NCBI GenBank assembly: GCA_013397115.1
Contig: VWZW01004141.1
Location: forward strand, 2,743,654 to 2,807,653
Length of the DNA stretch: 64,000 bases
From: Edolisoma coerulescens
Taxonomy: Eukaryota; Chordata; Aves; Passeriformes; Campephagidae
Reading direction: 5' to 3'
The position numbers and the translations under genes were made by a program. Numbering within the stretch: position 1 is the stretch's first letter; every line of letters starts with the position of its first letter. Below the pieces are notes generated by a model. The model had not been told where the DNA came from and searched no databases. It saw only the letters and a list, made by a program, of their open reading frames with translations. This document shows positions 1-11,894 of this stretch, piece after piece.

Positions 1-3000
1 AGGTGAGCTACAGTTCCTGCTTTGAAATTAAGCCTTTGTTTTACCTCCCTGATGCTAGAACAGAGGAAATGTGTTTTTCATTCACCAGACTTGGCCCAAA
101 GCATGTATCCTACAAACCACGTAAGACTGAGGGCTTCAGGTCAGAGACCCGTGAACAATGAGAACCCTTGCAAGTGGAGACCTACATGCTGAGCAGGAAG
201 TAGGACTGCAGAGTAGTTAGGGTCAGTAGAAAAACAAAGATTTTGATGGACCGTAGATACTATCACACTTTGGCTGCTGCAAGCACTGCTCAGGCTAATA
301 AATAGCATTAGAATTAAATTATGAAGTTGTTCTGAGCAAGGACAACGTCAAACAATAGGTTACAGTCATTAACATTTAACACTTGTATTTATATGAAATC
401 AAATTTTCCTGTTTCCTTGACTGGAGATTACCTTTTGACACAGTGAATGCAACTAATGCATTTTTCTGACCATCACACTTACAGCCTTGTTCTGTTTCCT
501 AGGATCTGATGTTGCCATGTTGGGTGGCCTCAGTTTTCCAATAGGTACTCAGAAAGAAGGGATACTGTCTTTCAGTAACTTGCATAAGCAGTTGGCTCAG
601 CCTGGCCAAGCTCCTGTGAATTTCCCCTTACATCTCCCAGTCTTGCCTGTAGCTGCATTCTGTGAATTTGAGGCCCAGGATGCAATTAATCCTCCTCCTT
701 TTTATTAATCAGTTTAATCATTTTGCATCACAAATACATTAGCTGTTGTTTTGCCCTCGACCTGTTGGAGGTTGGGAATATGCACATTGTTACTCTGTTT
801 GCTCTGTTTGTTTCCCGACTTGGGCTGGAAATGGACTCAGAAGCAGCAATGTATCAACCTTGAATGGTGTTGCAAAAACTCATTATAAATGCTCAAATGT
901 AACTAAATCATCTTCTGTGAAATAACTTCTTTTTTTTTGACAGCAAATTACAAGTGTACCAAGGAAATACTTGCAGGGTTTTCTACTCCACTGTCTTTGG
1001 CACAGAAGAATTTATGCTCTGTTTTCCTCAATGCTTGGGCTAGGCTGACTTTGAAATGTTATCTGCTTTCTAATTGTGCTTGATATGCAAACTGATTTGG
1101 CAATACCTTTTGGACTGAATGGAACCTTACCCAATGGAATTGTTTTCTTTATAATATGGATGCATATTTTCTTTTTTCTACTGACATTGCTAATCTGAAA
1201 AACTTCAAGAAAATGAATGTTCAGTGCTGATCACTCAAATCTGGTTAAGTTCTCCACATTTTCACTGGAATAGCTATCACTCAAACTGTGTGTAGGTGTT
1301 GTAGAACCTGTCAGTGGAAGCAAGACCTAAAATACTTGCCCTAAGTGGAGCAGGGTCAGTACAGGTCCTGTGACTACATGGCTTTTGCATCTGCAGGCTG
1401 AGCTATAGCATGCAGTCCGTAAAGAGGATGTCAGGCACCTTTCTTACAGCAGATACCCTGGGCACTTCTATCTATGGAAAGCTTTTCCTAAGGTTTCTAA
1501 TACATAATGTTGTGTGGAGATATAAAGAAACAGTTGCTGTGTAACAGAAAACAGGGTTCACTGGACTGCAAGAGGTGCTTGCCTTGGGCTTTAGAATCTG
1601 CATCTTTTGAAGAAAGCTGAAGTGACGCTTGGTCTTTTTCAAGAGCAAGAGTGCTTGGTTTCAAACCTAATATAGAGATTAGAAAGTACTTTAGTTCTTT
1701 CATCTTTTTCTCCATCCCTCCAGTCTTACACTCGATAATTATATTTTCATAAGAGATTTCCCTACTGTTCTTTGAAATTTTTTCCTCTTTTTTTTTCCTT
1801 GTAAAATCTTTCCCCAGAATCTAGGCCAAGAGCGCAGCTAGACCACCACTTGTCATACTGGCTCAGGTTTGTCTGCTTTTTACCTGCTGTCAGCCAGTAC
1901 TTCGTACTTTGATCATAAACATTGCCAGGCAGAGATGGCCTGTGCTGAGACTCTGACACTGCTGTAGTATAGGCAGTTAAACTTGGGGTCATGCTGGGTT
2001 TGCAGCAGGTTGGTTGCCAGTTAACAGAGCAAGAAACAGCCTGGTAAGGCCTCACGTGAGGGACCTGTGTGCCTGGAAATGGAAATGTTACCGTGCCCCT
2101 CAACATGTTTGCTTGGGCTGCCCGTAGCCAGCAGTGAGCTCTGGCTTTGTGGGAAGGACTTGCTTGCTTTCCACCCTCAGCTGAGTCTGCAGTGTAGATG
2201 CTGTTGTGAAAGCATCCCTCTGTCTGTACACTGTAACCAGAGCCTGTGGGCTTTGTTGTGTTTCATCATGCATGAGACTTCTGATTACACCCCAAGGAGA
2301 GGGGAATGCTTTTGGTCTTCCTGCAGTTTTTACCATGCCTGAGGTATCAGTATTTTAGAGGAAAGAGAGGAATAAATCAGGCATGAATATCTGCAAATAT
2401 CCGATTAGCTGAGATTACTAATGGCATAGGATTGTTCAGAGGTATATGAATCATGTACCTTATTGGAGGATTTATAACTCTATTTCTAATTCACGTTTCA
2501 CTAGAAAAGGCATAGGTTTTTTTCCTTGTAGTTGGCTCACTACCAGAGTGTAATAGTCAAGCTAACAACGCTCTTCTTTTCACCTCTTTGGGTGCTGCTG
2601 TTTCCTATTAAATTGCAATTAATACTTCCATTTTTGTGATCATGGTTGAATTTTAAGTAGCCATTGTAAAGATGAGTTTGCTACAAATGCCAGTGTAGGT
2701 GAAGCCATAAGCACTTGGCTACTCCTGCAATTGTTTTCATTTTGTATATCTCCACCATGTGTGCTATTAGCACTTGATTTCCTTTTACATGGTGCAGCTG
2801 TGGTCTCCAGTGTCTGCCTTGAATGTGTTCCTATGCAAGGAAGGTGAAGTGTGGCACTGGGAGATAACAGTGAAAATTTCAGTGTAATTCAGTTTAGTAA
2901 GAGATGACCTGGGCAGATTGGTCCCATGTAAAAGCTCATCAGCTCTTCAGTTCAAAGCACATAAACTTATGCTAAAAGTTAAGTATACCCAGAAGTCCTT

Positions 3001-3947
3001 TTCTCTCTGTTAAGCAAAAGCTCAGTGCTTTGCTGAATCAGACCCTGAATTTACTGTAGGGCAGATGGACTCATAAACATGTTTTTAAAGTTCTGAGGCA
3101 AGGGGGAGTACTTTGATGTGGGAATCCCACCTCAGTGGTGAAAATTGGAGATAAAATCACTTTCGCATATGGATATATTGATACTAACAGACTCACCAAA
3201 AGAGGAAACTGACCCAGACAAAACTGTCATCCATTTTCAGATGGTTCCCAAAAGACTATTTACCTCTCTTGCGTTGTGCAAGGGCAAGTGGAGGGCTTGT
3301 CTGAGACTTTAACTGTGCCTGCTATCAGTTTTAAGGCTAAGTTTCATAGGATTAATAGCAAGTGCTGCAGCAAACCTTGCCTTCTTCTGGAAGCAACAAT
3401 GTAAGTAGTTATAACATGAAAAAGAATGCTTTCTTTCAGGTTGCTGTCTCCAGTGTACCAAATCCCCTCTCTCTCTTTTCAAAAATACTGTCATAACAAG
3501 CTTTAGTCCCAGCTGCTTTTGTTAGAAAGTTGCCCAAATCAATGGAATTAGAAGAGAGGGGGAAAGAACTTGCAGGCACTGCACCCTGCACCTTCACATG
3601 CAGTATTAAGTATATTGAAACCAGCTAACAAAAGCAAGACATGGCAGCTCATGAGGAAAACACAGGTACACCTAATGGAAGGGAAGTAATCCTCCAAAAT
3701 ACCTCAGGAGGGTGTGGGCAGAACAACTCCCTCCCCAGGTAAGTCAGCACCTTACAGCTGGTACTGCTCCACCAGATGACTGGTGTGCTTATCAACTTTA
3801 AGTAGAGCCACGTCTCTTAAACTTCATGCAAAGGTTGTGCAATGCAAACATGTTCCAGTATAGACTGTTAAAGCCACAGATTGACGTGACCCAGATTGAC
3901 AAAACACAAGGAAATCTGAGGCAACATGTTACTAGGAGAGGAATCAT

Positions 3948-4128
3948 CTCTCTCGAACTTTTCCATTTTCTTAAGCGCTAAAGGAAAGCTTGATGCAGGA
4001 TGATAATTTACCAGATGGTCAGTGTCAGAAAGAAGCTTGCTGAATATAGGCAATATTGACACTTTCTTAAGAAAATCTGGCAGTTCTCCCTCCTGAGGAG
4101 AGATGTTGAGAATTTCCAATAATACTGA
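3948..4128 (-). mobile_element. Decayed CR1-type LINE reverse transcriptase fragment
   Basis: A 144-codon open stretch on the minus strand (3868-4302) contains, at about residues 58-118, an ordered series of residues typical of CR1/LINE reverse transcriptase: GELPDF, then LPIFSK, then NYHPAS, then LKKMEK. The family pattern known to me is roughly GEVPxDW, then VTPIFKKG, then NYRPVSL, then GKxMEx, in the same order and with similar spacing. Key residues are changed (for example NYHPAS for NYRPVS), and I see no upstream endonuclease or downstream YADD-containing portion, so this is an old 5'- and 3'-truncated remnant within DUSP29 intron 1. It is non-functional. The exact ends are approximate, and the family could be another LINE clade. 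Confidence 0.6.
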
Positions 4129-6962
4129 CCCATTTTCTTTGGTAACTCCAGCACTGAGGGAGTCTAGAGATAGTGTAGCATTGTATCCCCTTTTCCTTCT
4201 GAGGTGTTGCTCCATTTCTCTGGGTACCTCCTGTTCAGTGTGAATTAAAAGAATTTTTAGGTACCACTGAAAATACTGAACGGGATTGTCAGAATACGGC
4301 ATAGAAAAAGATTTAGTAGTTCATTTTCCTCTAGCCCAAAATGGTGGATGTAGTTTTTTTAAGTGATACAACCTAGACAGAGGAAATAGCTCTCTGCTTT
4401 CTATACAGCAAAGGCACTGAGCACATGTGCTATAGTTAGTCAGTTCCTGGTCTTGATTTCAGTCACTCATCAAATGTTAGAAATCACTGATAGACAGAGA
4501 TGTTATATGGGGAAGTGTTACTTTTCTTGGAAACCATTGGAGCATTGAGGTTTACTGTCCAGTGTTAAAGATCTGATTTTCTGGATTGTTAAACTGCTAT
4601 TACAATTGGTGGATTCTCATTCTACCCAAGTTGAAACTATGTGCTCCAAGAGTGTTGTTATAATCTAAATCTGCATTTGCTTCTATTTTTATATTATTAA
4701 TAGCAGTGTAGATACTAGGAGTTTGTAATGCTAAATGGTGGGAGGTAGCTGTTTTCTAGCCTGAGTCCCACCTGTTTTCTTCTAGGTTAGTGTAAACTGG
4801 CTTTCTACTTAGTCACTTGGAAAAAGCCATACTGTATTGCTTCTCTGCAGAAAGGTAAGAGGAGAGAATGAGTTTTAGTTAAGCATATATTTAGTGTTTT
4901 GTTATTTATCTTAATTACCATGCACTCCAAACTGCAGGTTTGAGTTACTCGTCTTCCTTACCTGCATTAGTTCTGAAGACCATGAGCCATGGCACAGCAC
5001 AGGCACAGACCACAGCTTTTGTGAATTGCAAGCTCAGTTCAGCTGCATACCCAGAAAATTATTTTTCATACTTGACTTGTAAAGAATTACATTTCAGAAG
5101 ATTTCTTTTTCTCTGGGAATAGTTTGAGAACATGGCAAGACCCAAAATTGTTATCAGGCCTTAAATCCTAATGAGATCTAGTGGATGTTTAAGAGGAAAA
5201 CAAATTGGGAGGCCTTTGTCTTCAGCTGAAATATTCTTTGAACTTCAGAAATGTGGAACCCTAAACATCATCTCAGGTAATAAAGCCATCACTGAAGAGC
5301 TACGAGAAGAAACTACTAGATGAGTAATTGGCAGACATTTTCCATGTGATCCCAGTGAACCAAGCAGGTTTGGGATTAGCCAGTAAAACTGCCTGTGCAA
5401 GAAACCAGGTGGCCAGTGAAACAAAGGAGAAAGTCAAGGCTGCTTTCTATCCCTTTAGAAGACTTCTAAATATGAGGAGGATACAGGCAAACACCAATCC
5501 TGGTAGCACTTGAATCAAAATCTTGGCCAAATGTGGTTTATTCCTATCACTGGGCTGTGTCATACAAGTTCCAGTATCTGGTCTTTAAAAGCCCTTGGAA
5601 CTTGCTGGGGGAAAATTTCAATTGGAGCTGAACACAGCATGTTATATTTTGAGGCTTTGATTATTCTGGGTCTGACAGGCTCATAGAGATTTCATTGCCT
5701 CTGGGCAACATCTGCAGTGAAGCCTTGTAACAAAAGGATGGAGTGGCCTCACAGGGCTCCTTGATAGCCTGTATTGCATTAGAAGGAAGATGTGGTTACG
5801 TAGTCAGGGTAATTAATTAGCATTTCCATAAGCAGTCACAAGTCCTGTTAACCTTGTAAATGCAGGAGGCAGGAATGAAGCACAGATGTGGAGGCTCTGA
5901 AGATAAACTCTGCATGCGTGTGTTCATTTGCTTTTGTTGATGAGTTCCACCAAATTTCTTTCAAGATCAGCCTTAATTTAACATGGCTAAAGATGCAAAT
6001 GCACCCAACATCTGTTCACAGCTCCGTGGCATCTCTTTGGCCACCAGTTCTAAAGCAAGATCTTAAAACAATACAAAACCCCTGCCACACTGAGGGGGGA
6101 AGCTGTCGGTCAGGAGTAAGATAGGGAGCTGGCTCCAGGAAAGATATAGAGGTCCATGGACTTTGCCTGTTTCAAAGCAAATTTTAGTTATGGTAGTGAA
6201 AGGCTGCATCTTGCCTGCAGACCAGTTCTCCTCTCAGATTTTCTGCCATGTCAAGTTTGCCCCTACCAGGCTGACAACAGTTGCTCTCTTTTAGGGAGTC
6301 CCATTTCCTGGTGAAGTTTTTTCTGTTCCCCCCCACCCGCTCCTCACTTGCTTTTCCTTCTCCATTGGTTTTCTTATTCTTTTGTCTTGTCACGTGGGGG
6401 ACTTGTTTTCCATTGAAGCACCATTGGTTTTCCTCCTGACTTAAGACCAGTCCCCTGCAGCAACACACTGCCCAGCATAAGGGGGTGTAGCTCTACGTAC
6501 CTCTCAAGAAGCTTGTATTTCTGTTCCTCTGGTTAGTTTGTATGAAGTGCTGGGTGTGTGGTATATTCAGAGTCACGCCTTCTAGCATTTATTAAATTAC
6601 AAGGTGTAAGAAGCCACTGCTACAGGAAGATTACAAGAAAGAGTCAGTGACTACTGTCCCCGGCTGAGAGACTGACTTCTTGTCTGGTTAGATCCCTTTG
6701 CTCAGCAGGCACAGCTATAGCTTCATCACAGAGATTAGAGGGAAATTCTTCTAACAGCTTCATTCGGAATAATTCTGCTGGTGATTCTAAACAAGGAAGT
6801 AGGAAATAAATGCCAGAAGAAGCTGTTCTTTATAGTGAATCTTGAGTTGGAAATATTTGACAGGAGGGGCAGGGTAGGATGTGGAGAGAAAAACTCAACC
6901 CCCTTTTCTTTTGTTCCTGAATCACTTGGACAGGCTGTTCCCATGGCTTAGCTTTTTTATCC

Positions 6963-6988
6963 CACACCACACACACACATACACACAC
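6963..6988. repeat. CA-rich simple repeat
   Basis: A short, slightly interrupted (CA)n tract, with a CATA interruption, lies within DUSP29 intron 1. It is a potential length-variable microsatellite with no coding role. Confidence 0.85.
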
Positions 6989-7996
6989 TCTCCCACCCCC
7001 ATCTCTAGAAGTGGGAGCCCTGGCTTGGTTCAAGACCAGAACTCTTGTGTCTTCCTGTTGCCTCTGGCACCACAGAAGTAGTTGGTGGATGATATTAGGA
7101 GTCCTGTAACTTTCAAAGCTGTATATCTTTCCTCTTTTATAAGCTGGCAACAGATGAATTTTAGGACCTTTTAAAAAATTATTGACAGCTTTGGAGCCAG
7201 CGGGGCTCCTACTTGTGTCTTTCAGTGATGATGTAAAAATAAATGCCATGCTAGTGCAGGATGTAGAGAAAAATGGGAATTGGACCAATAATGCCAAAGG
7301 GGTAAGAAAAGCTCTCTTGCTCTGCACAGGGCTTGGGTTAGGGGATTTTCTGATGGCATGTCTCCTGCTGCAGCAGTCATCTCTGCTTCTTGGAATAGGC
7401 TGTTTCTAGTTTAGTCCTGTGCTCAGCAGAACTAAGTCTGTTTTGTGGGTTTGGTTTTTTTCCAAATCACCCTTGGTCTGATCAGTGAGACACATCTCTG
7501 CAGCTTTGCCTTCCTCGGGGTTCTGCTTGCTTTAATCTCTGGAGCAATTTGGAAATGCAGAGTGTTCCATGTACACAAGCACAGGCTTGGAAATGCAGAA
7601 ATACCACTGCAGGGTGAGCTGTCTCTTCAGTCACTTTTCAAGAATTACATTTTAGGCCTAAACCAACCTAAGGTGTGGCCAACACATCTAGGACATGCTC
7701 TGTAACTGGGGAACGACTTTCACTCAGAGATAAATGACAGATTGCTCCTTGAAATGAACCATTTAAAAATAGACCATGACAAGCTTCAACCTCTGCAGCC
7801 TACACTGGTGCCACAGCCAGTGCTGTCACTCTGTCTTTAACAGCAGACCCAGCTGCACTTACTCTGTACTTTCCTGAAGCAGCAGTAACAGTCAGGGCTG
7901 TGCCAGGCTCTGACTGCTCTGTAGAATTCTAGCATCTGTCAGTGGTTTCAAACACTCTGCTCTGTTGGTGAGCTGTGTTTAGTAGAGCTTGGTCAT

Positions 7997-8042
7997 CCCC
8001 TATGTAGAGGTGTACCAGGTACACTTATCTGCTACATAGGGG
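7997..8042 (-). other. Nested inverted repeat next to the DUSP29 exon 1 splice donor
   Basis: CCCCTATGTAG at 7997-8007 is an exact reverse complement of CTACATAGGGG at 8032-8042. Inside it, GTGTACC at 8010-8016 pairs exactly with GGTACAC at 8018-8024. Transcribed on the minus strand, this would fold into an 11-bp outer stem, an internal loop and a 6-7 bp inner stem. The hairpin would begin 17 nt after the first intron base at 8059. The motif GTACACTTA also occurs twice nearby (8019-8027 and at the donor itself), suggesting local duplication. Whether it affects splicing is unknown. Confidence 0.75.
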
Positions 8043-8059
8043 GTACTGTGTACACTTAC

Positions 8060-8244
8060 TCGTCTCCGATGTAGAGGTTGGGCCAGACTTCATTGACGTG
8101 AGTGTACTTTGGGCATCCCTTCCACAAGAGCTGCTCCAGTTCAAATGCCCCTGGGGTACAATAGTCCTCATCGGGATCTACTTTTACTGCTGTGTATGCA
8201 TTTTTCTTCCCAGCATTCCAGCTTCCTGATGACATCTTGTCCAT
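8060..8244 (-). CDS. DUSP29: DUSP29 (DUPD1) first coding exon, gene truncated by window edge
   Basis: This exon encodes the N-terminal 61 residues plus two bases of the next codon of DUSP29 (formerly DUPD1), an atypical dual-specificity protein phosphatase prominent in muscle in mammals. Visible hallmarks are the acidic DEDYCTPGAFELEQLLWKG block and the YTHVNEVWPNLYIGDE motif, both nearly identical to the human protein as I know it. The exon ends in phase 2 at a consensus GTAAGTG donor, as expected for this family. Two in-frame methionines compete for the start, at 8244 (TTCC before ATG, G at +4) and at 8235 (A at -3). The human protein starts MTSG, which resembles the MSSG of the second, so 8235 may be the real start. 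An in-frame TGA lies 12 nt upstream of the first ATG. The catalytic exons are outside the window, so catalytic integrity cannot be judged here. Confidence 0.93.
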
Positions 8245-8276
8245 GGAATAGTGTTCTCAGGATGTGCAAGAAACTG
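8245..8276 (-). other. DUSP29: Putative DUSP29 5' UTR with candidate splice acceptor
   Basis: Upstream of the DUSP29 start the minus strand has a pyrimidine-rich stretch ending in TTCCAG (CAG at 8276-8274). The first coding exon may therefore begin at 8273 and be preceded by a non-coding 5' exon further right. This rests on splice-site appearance alone. Direct transcription initiation close to the ATG is the alternative. Confidence 0.4.
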
Positions 8277-10684
8277 GAATGCAACCAAAACAGAACATTA
8301 ACCCAAGGAAGCAAAAAGCAAGTGACTCCTGCTCCAGCTGTGGGATCCTGGGAGCAGCACTGCCCAGGTGTGATTGAGCATTGCATGCGACAGATGAACC
8401 TGTTCTGTGGCAAACACAGACTTGCACCTGGATTTCTGCCTCCCCTGAATGAGGTGAGGAACATCTTGTTGGATGAGCTCACTAGCAGTGAGAACAAAAT
8501 CCAAAGGTTTGTGATTATTGAAGTTCAGTCTCTGCCAGGAATTTGTTTCCTGAAAAATCCACTAGTAAGAGTTTGGTAGGTTTAACAGCCTAGGGATCTA
8601 AAGCATCCAGGGGAACTGAGTGCAAATTTAAGTTGCTGGGATTTTTTATCATTAACTAAGACTCTCCTAAAGGCTTGTCCTTTGTGATTTTCAGCAATGT
8701 AGGGAGATGAAATGTGTCCATCCAAGTGAATGTTGCATGTACCATTCTACTCTCTTCTTTTTCCTATGTTGCCAGCTGCAGATTCCCTGTCTGCTGCATC
8801 TCCCTGTGGGCTCTGTTTTTGTTTCTCCTACTGGACTCTCTGATGTCTCAGGGTAGCAGTTGCTCATGTCTCTTATTCCCTTGAAGGGAGAAGTTGAACC
8901 TTGTGGTTCTGTAAGAGACTCATAACAAGATGTGGAGTAGGGCTTGATCTTATGGAATGTGCAAGTAGAGCCTGCCAAAAAGCCACCTTTCTTGCAGGCA
9001 ATGAATCCTGTAGTTGCTCCCAATTTTTTTTTTTATGTTAGCTGCTGAACATTTGTGTCCTTTTAATTCCAAAAATCTGGCTAATGCCTTCATGTGGCTA
9101 TTGTAGAGCTCTCCTGAAAGTAGGATGTCCATTTTTCACTGACATCTCATGTACCCATGGGGTTTGTTTGCTCCGTTTGGGCTCTTTTGTGCCTGTCATG
9201 TTCTGTTTCTCTGCAAAGCTTGAAAAAGCCAAATGATTCCTGTTTTCCTACTCCAAAGCTGTGTAAGATTGTGCAGTCAGTTTTTGTTTGGCAAGTGTAC
9301 ACCTTTGTTCAAAAATTGGCTTGCTTTCACTGGCAAGGGGATCTATCTTTCAGCCAAGCTTCTTAAAACATGATGATGATGTTTAGCTAAGTGGTCCTCT
9401 CTTGAGATTTTTAAAGGGCTCTGAGATTTCCAGCTTGTAGCAAATTTACCTTGGGCTTGTCTTGCATGCCTGTGTGTAATACCTAGTCCCATCTCTCTGC
9501 CCCAGTAGCCAGGCCGTGGGAGACCCTTTTTCCTTCCCATGCCAGAATTATGCTAATTCTACATGCAGACTCAGCAGTGTAGATAATGTTTGTCTGTCAG
9601 AGATACAAATCTAAGACAGTCTGACTTTGGGAGTGATTAGGCTGTTATCTAGAACTTGATAAGAACTGCTATTTGTCTAGTAAGAAATTATCTTAACTGA
9701 GAGCCTGTTGCCTTGATGCTGAAGGACTGACTACTTTTATTCATGGCTCCATAAAATGGGATGGAGGAAAGGAAGGGGAGAAAGCAATGTAATCAGTAAT
9801 CACAGCTGGTGGCCACAGTGCATTGATTTGTTACATCTCAGAACAGGGCAATTACATCTGCAAATGATCGTTTGTGGTACTGGAACACCGGTGCAGTTTG
9901 AAGCTTGGTTAACACTGAAAACTCAACCACTGCTGAGAAATCCTTGTTTCTGTCTGTCCTGGGAAGCCATACGCTCTCTGAACTTTCAAGTACACTATGT
10001 TCTTTTTTGCCTTGCCAATGTTATCTGCTGCAGGGAGTTTTAAATTGAATTAGAGCACAGGAAAGCATCAGTTGAAATTCCTCTAATAAAACATGTATTT
10101 CAGATTTGACTCTAGACTATGTAAGAAGTAATGGAATTTAACTAGGAGGAGGGGAAAGGGGGCAAAAGGGCTAGTTTGCTACTTCAACTGGAAATAATTG
10201 CCATGAAGCATTTGGTTGGGGGCAGAAGGGCTTATGTCTTCCCAGGAATCAAAGATATCTAACCTGATCTCGTAGTAGTTGTTCTATGTACACTTAACAG
10301 AGCTCCAGGAAGACTATTACCTAGGCCAGTCCTCTTGGAATAAAAAGTGAAAAGTAGATTGGATTTTTTTGGAGTGGTTGTTCTTAATGCTGCTGCAGGT
10401 ATAAGAGATGAATGTTTAGCACAAGCCCAGGCAGGGAAAGCTCAGATTTCTTTGGCAGACTTATGTGGAGGGGAGACCATCTCTTGCAGAGCATTCACCC
10501 AGTGCAGTCAGATGGCAGCCAGATTGCAGGGTTACCTCTGTACAGGCTTGTTGGAGCAGGCTCCCACCCCTTGTGGTGCTTCATTTGGGCTACAGATGAG
10601 TTAGTGCAAGCTGAATGATGTACCAGTGCTGTGCCAGCTTGGCAGTCACTTTGTGGCACTGCACTGTGTTGGGGACACACAACC

Positions 10685-10810
10685 TTAGACCACAGGATAG
10701 TCAGAGTTGGAAGGGACCCACAAGGATCACTGTAAGCGAATGGCCCACACGGAGACTGTGAGCCTGGCATTATTAGCACCTTGCTCTGACCAACTGAGCT
10801 AATCCCAGGG
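10685..10810 (-). mobile_element. tRNA-Ile-derived SINE with CR1 tail (TguSINE1-like)
   Basis: On the minus strand the element opens with GGGATTAGCTCAGTTGGTCA (10805 downward), which matches the 5' half and A box of tRNA-Ile. The segment GTGCTAATAATGCC follows, matching the tRNA-Ile anticodon arm. The T-arm/B-box region is decayed. It then runs through GTGTGGGCCATTC into GATCCTTGTGGGTCCCTTCC, the conserved 3' region of avian CR1. Such a chimaera is the known structure of TguSINE1 from zebra finch and other passerines, mobilised by CR1 machinery. About 15 nt seem to be missing between CATTC and GATCC relative to my memory of the family. The CR1-type 3' octamer repeats are degenerate. The element is not an active tRNA gene. 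Confidence 0.8.
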
Positions 10811-11199
10811 TCATTTGGAAGCTCTGTGGAGTAGGGACTGTCCTTATGTCCTTTGCATAAAGAGCTCTGCACCCTGCTTGCTCCTGAAGTGCTGCTTCAG
10901 GCAGGACAGCCTTTTTATTTCATGGAGGAGGGATGAAAAGTCAGCTGACTGTGGAACTGCCCTTGTCCCAGAGGGGCTCTCTCCAGGTTTGAGCCCAGCT
11001 TCAGGGCACAGTGAGGAACAGAGCCCTGTATCTGGGGCCAAGAGTTCCCTCCCAGTGAGGCAGGGCAGTCTGTGGCTCATCCCACCCTTTCCCTGTGCCC
11101 AAAGCACAGCTTCCCTCTCGCTCTGCTGGCCTGTGCCAAGGCCAGACTGTGTAAGCTGGTGTGCCCTTCCCGTTCCCTCTCTGTGCCAGCCGTGGTGGC

Positions 11200-11310
11200 T
11201 GCTCAGAGCCGGGGGTGGGGCACAGGTCGGTGGGGCCCCGCAGGTGCTCGAGCCCGCGAGATTCCGCCTGCTGAGCCCCACATCCCGCGGGTTCTGCCGC
11301 TCGATCCAGC
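11200..11310. other. Local GC/CpG-rich patch
   Basis: A short stretch with clustered CpGs (for example around 11227, 11250-11260 and 11285-11305) stands out from the AT-rich surroundings. It is too small to call a CpG island, and no exon is recognisable in it. It may be a minor promoter-like element or a compositional fluctuation. Confidence 0.4.
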
Positions 11311-11883
11311 GTGTGCACAGAACACTGAACTGCCAGCGCTCCCCAGCTCTGCTGTCACGGACTTAAGGGTATTATCAGAACAAGGATGATAAAAATCCAG
11401 TCATCTGCAGTTTTATACCCTAATCTTTCTCTTCATAAATAAGACCAAAGTGCATGTTATCTAATAAATTTTATTTGTTAATCGCTTGGATGGCTGGAAT
11501 ATTCGTCCCCCTTGGGTTATATGTATATAAATGAAAATATTGTTAGTGATTTCACAAAATGGTAATTCAGAATAATGGAGAGTTAATCCTCTTTTCATTA
11601 GTGAGCCACTTCAGGACATATACTGTGGCAAATTACACTGCATTTTAAGTCATTCTCAAGTGCTGTGCACTAGAAAAAAAACATTAAACTAGTTTTGCAT
11701 TGATAGAAGTAATTGTGTGGCTAATTTGGATAAGCAGCATGCATTAGGAACAGCAAAGGAATCTCTTCTTTATGTTCACTATCTACTCTACAGCTGCCAG
11801 ATGGAATTTCTTATACAGCTCTTTAGCTTTTTTTATTTTATTTTTAACAAAGCAGGGAAGGAGGAAAGAAAGTGCAAGGGAAA

Positions 11884-11894
11884 AAAAAAAAAAA
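11884..11894. repeat. Poly(A) tract
   Basis: An A-rich run within 11,881-11,900 that is not attached to any recognisable element. It is most simply a mononucleotide repeat. Confidence 0.7.

Larger units (their letters stand above)
1..8059 (-). other. DUSP29: DUSP29 intron 1 (5' part; continues past the left edge)
   Basis: The minus strand reads out of the DUSP29 first coding exon through a GTAAGTG donor at 8059. I searched this stretch on the minus strand for the expected second exon (the FTHVLNAA/YYGVEAxD region) and third exon (HCxMGxSRS) and found neither, so the remaining exons lie outside the window and intron 1 exceeds 8 kb. Apart from a decayed LINE fragment near 3.95-4.13 kb, a CA-rich tract near 6.97 kb and an inverted repeat at 7997-8042, I see only unannotated AT-rich sequence. 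The short open frames here have no recognisable domain. Confidence 0.8.

Noticed and set aside
1..12. AG/GTGAGC at the left edge as the end of a plus-strand exon.
   Set aside because: There is no sequence to the left to support an exon, and the motif is short.
10769..10806. A functional tRNA-Ile gene.
   Set aside because: The T-arm and acceptor are decayed and the sequence runs directly into CR1 tail sequence, so it is a SINE head.
10815..11389. Overlapping open frames of 105-183 codons on both strands.
   Set aside because: Open frames on both strands of the same GC-rich patch are expected from low stop-codon density. None shows a domain.
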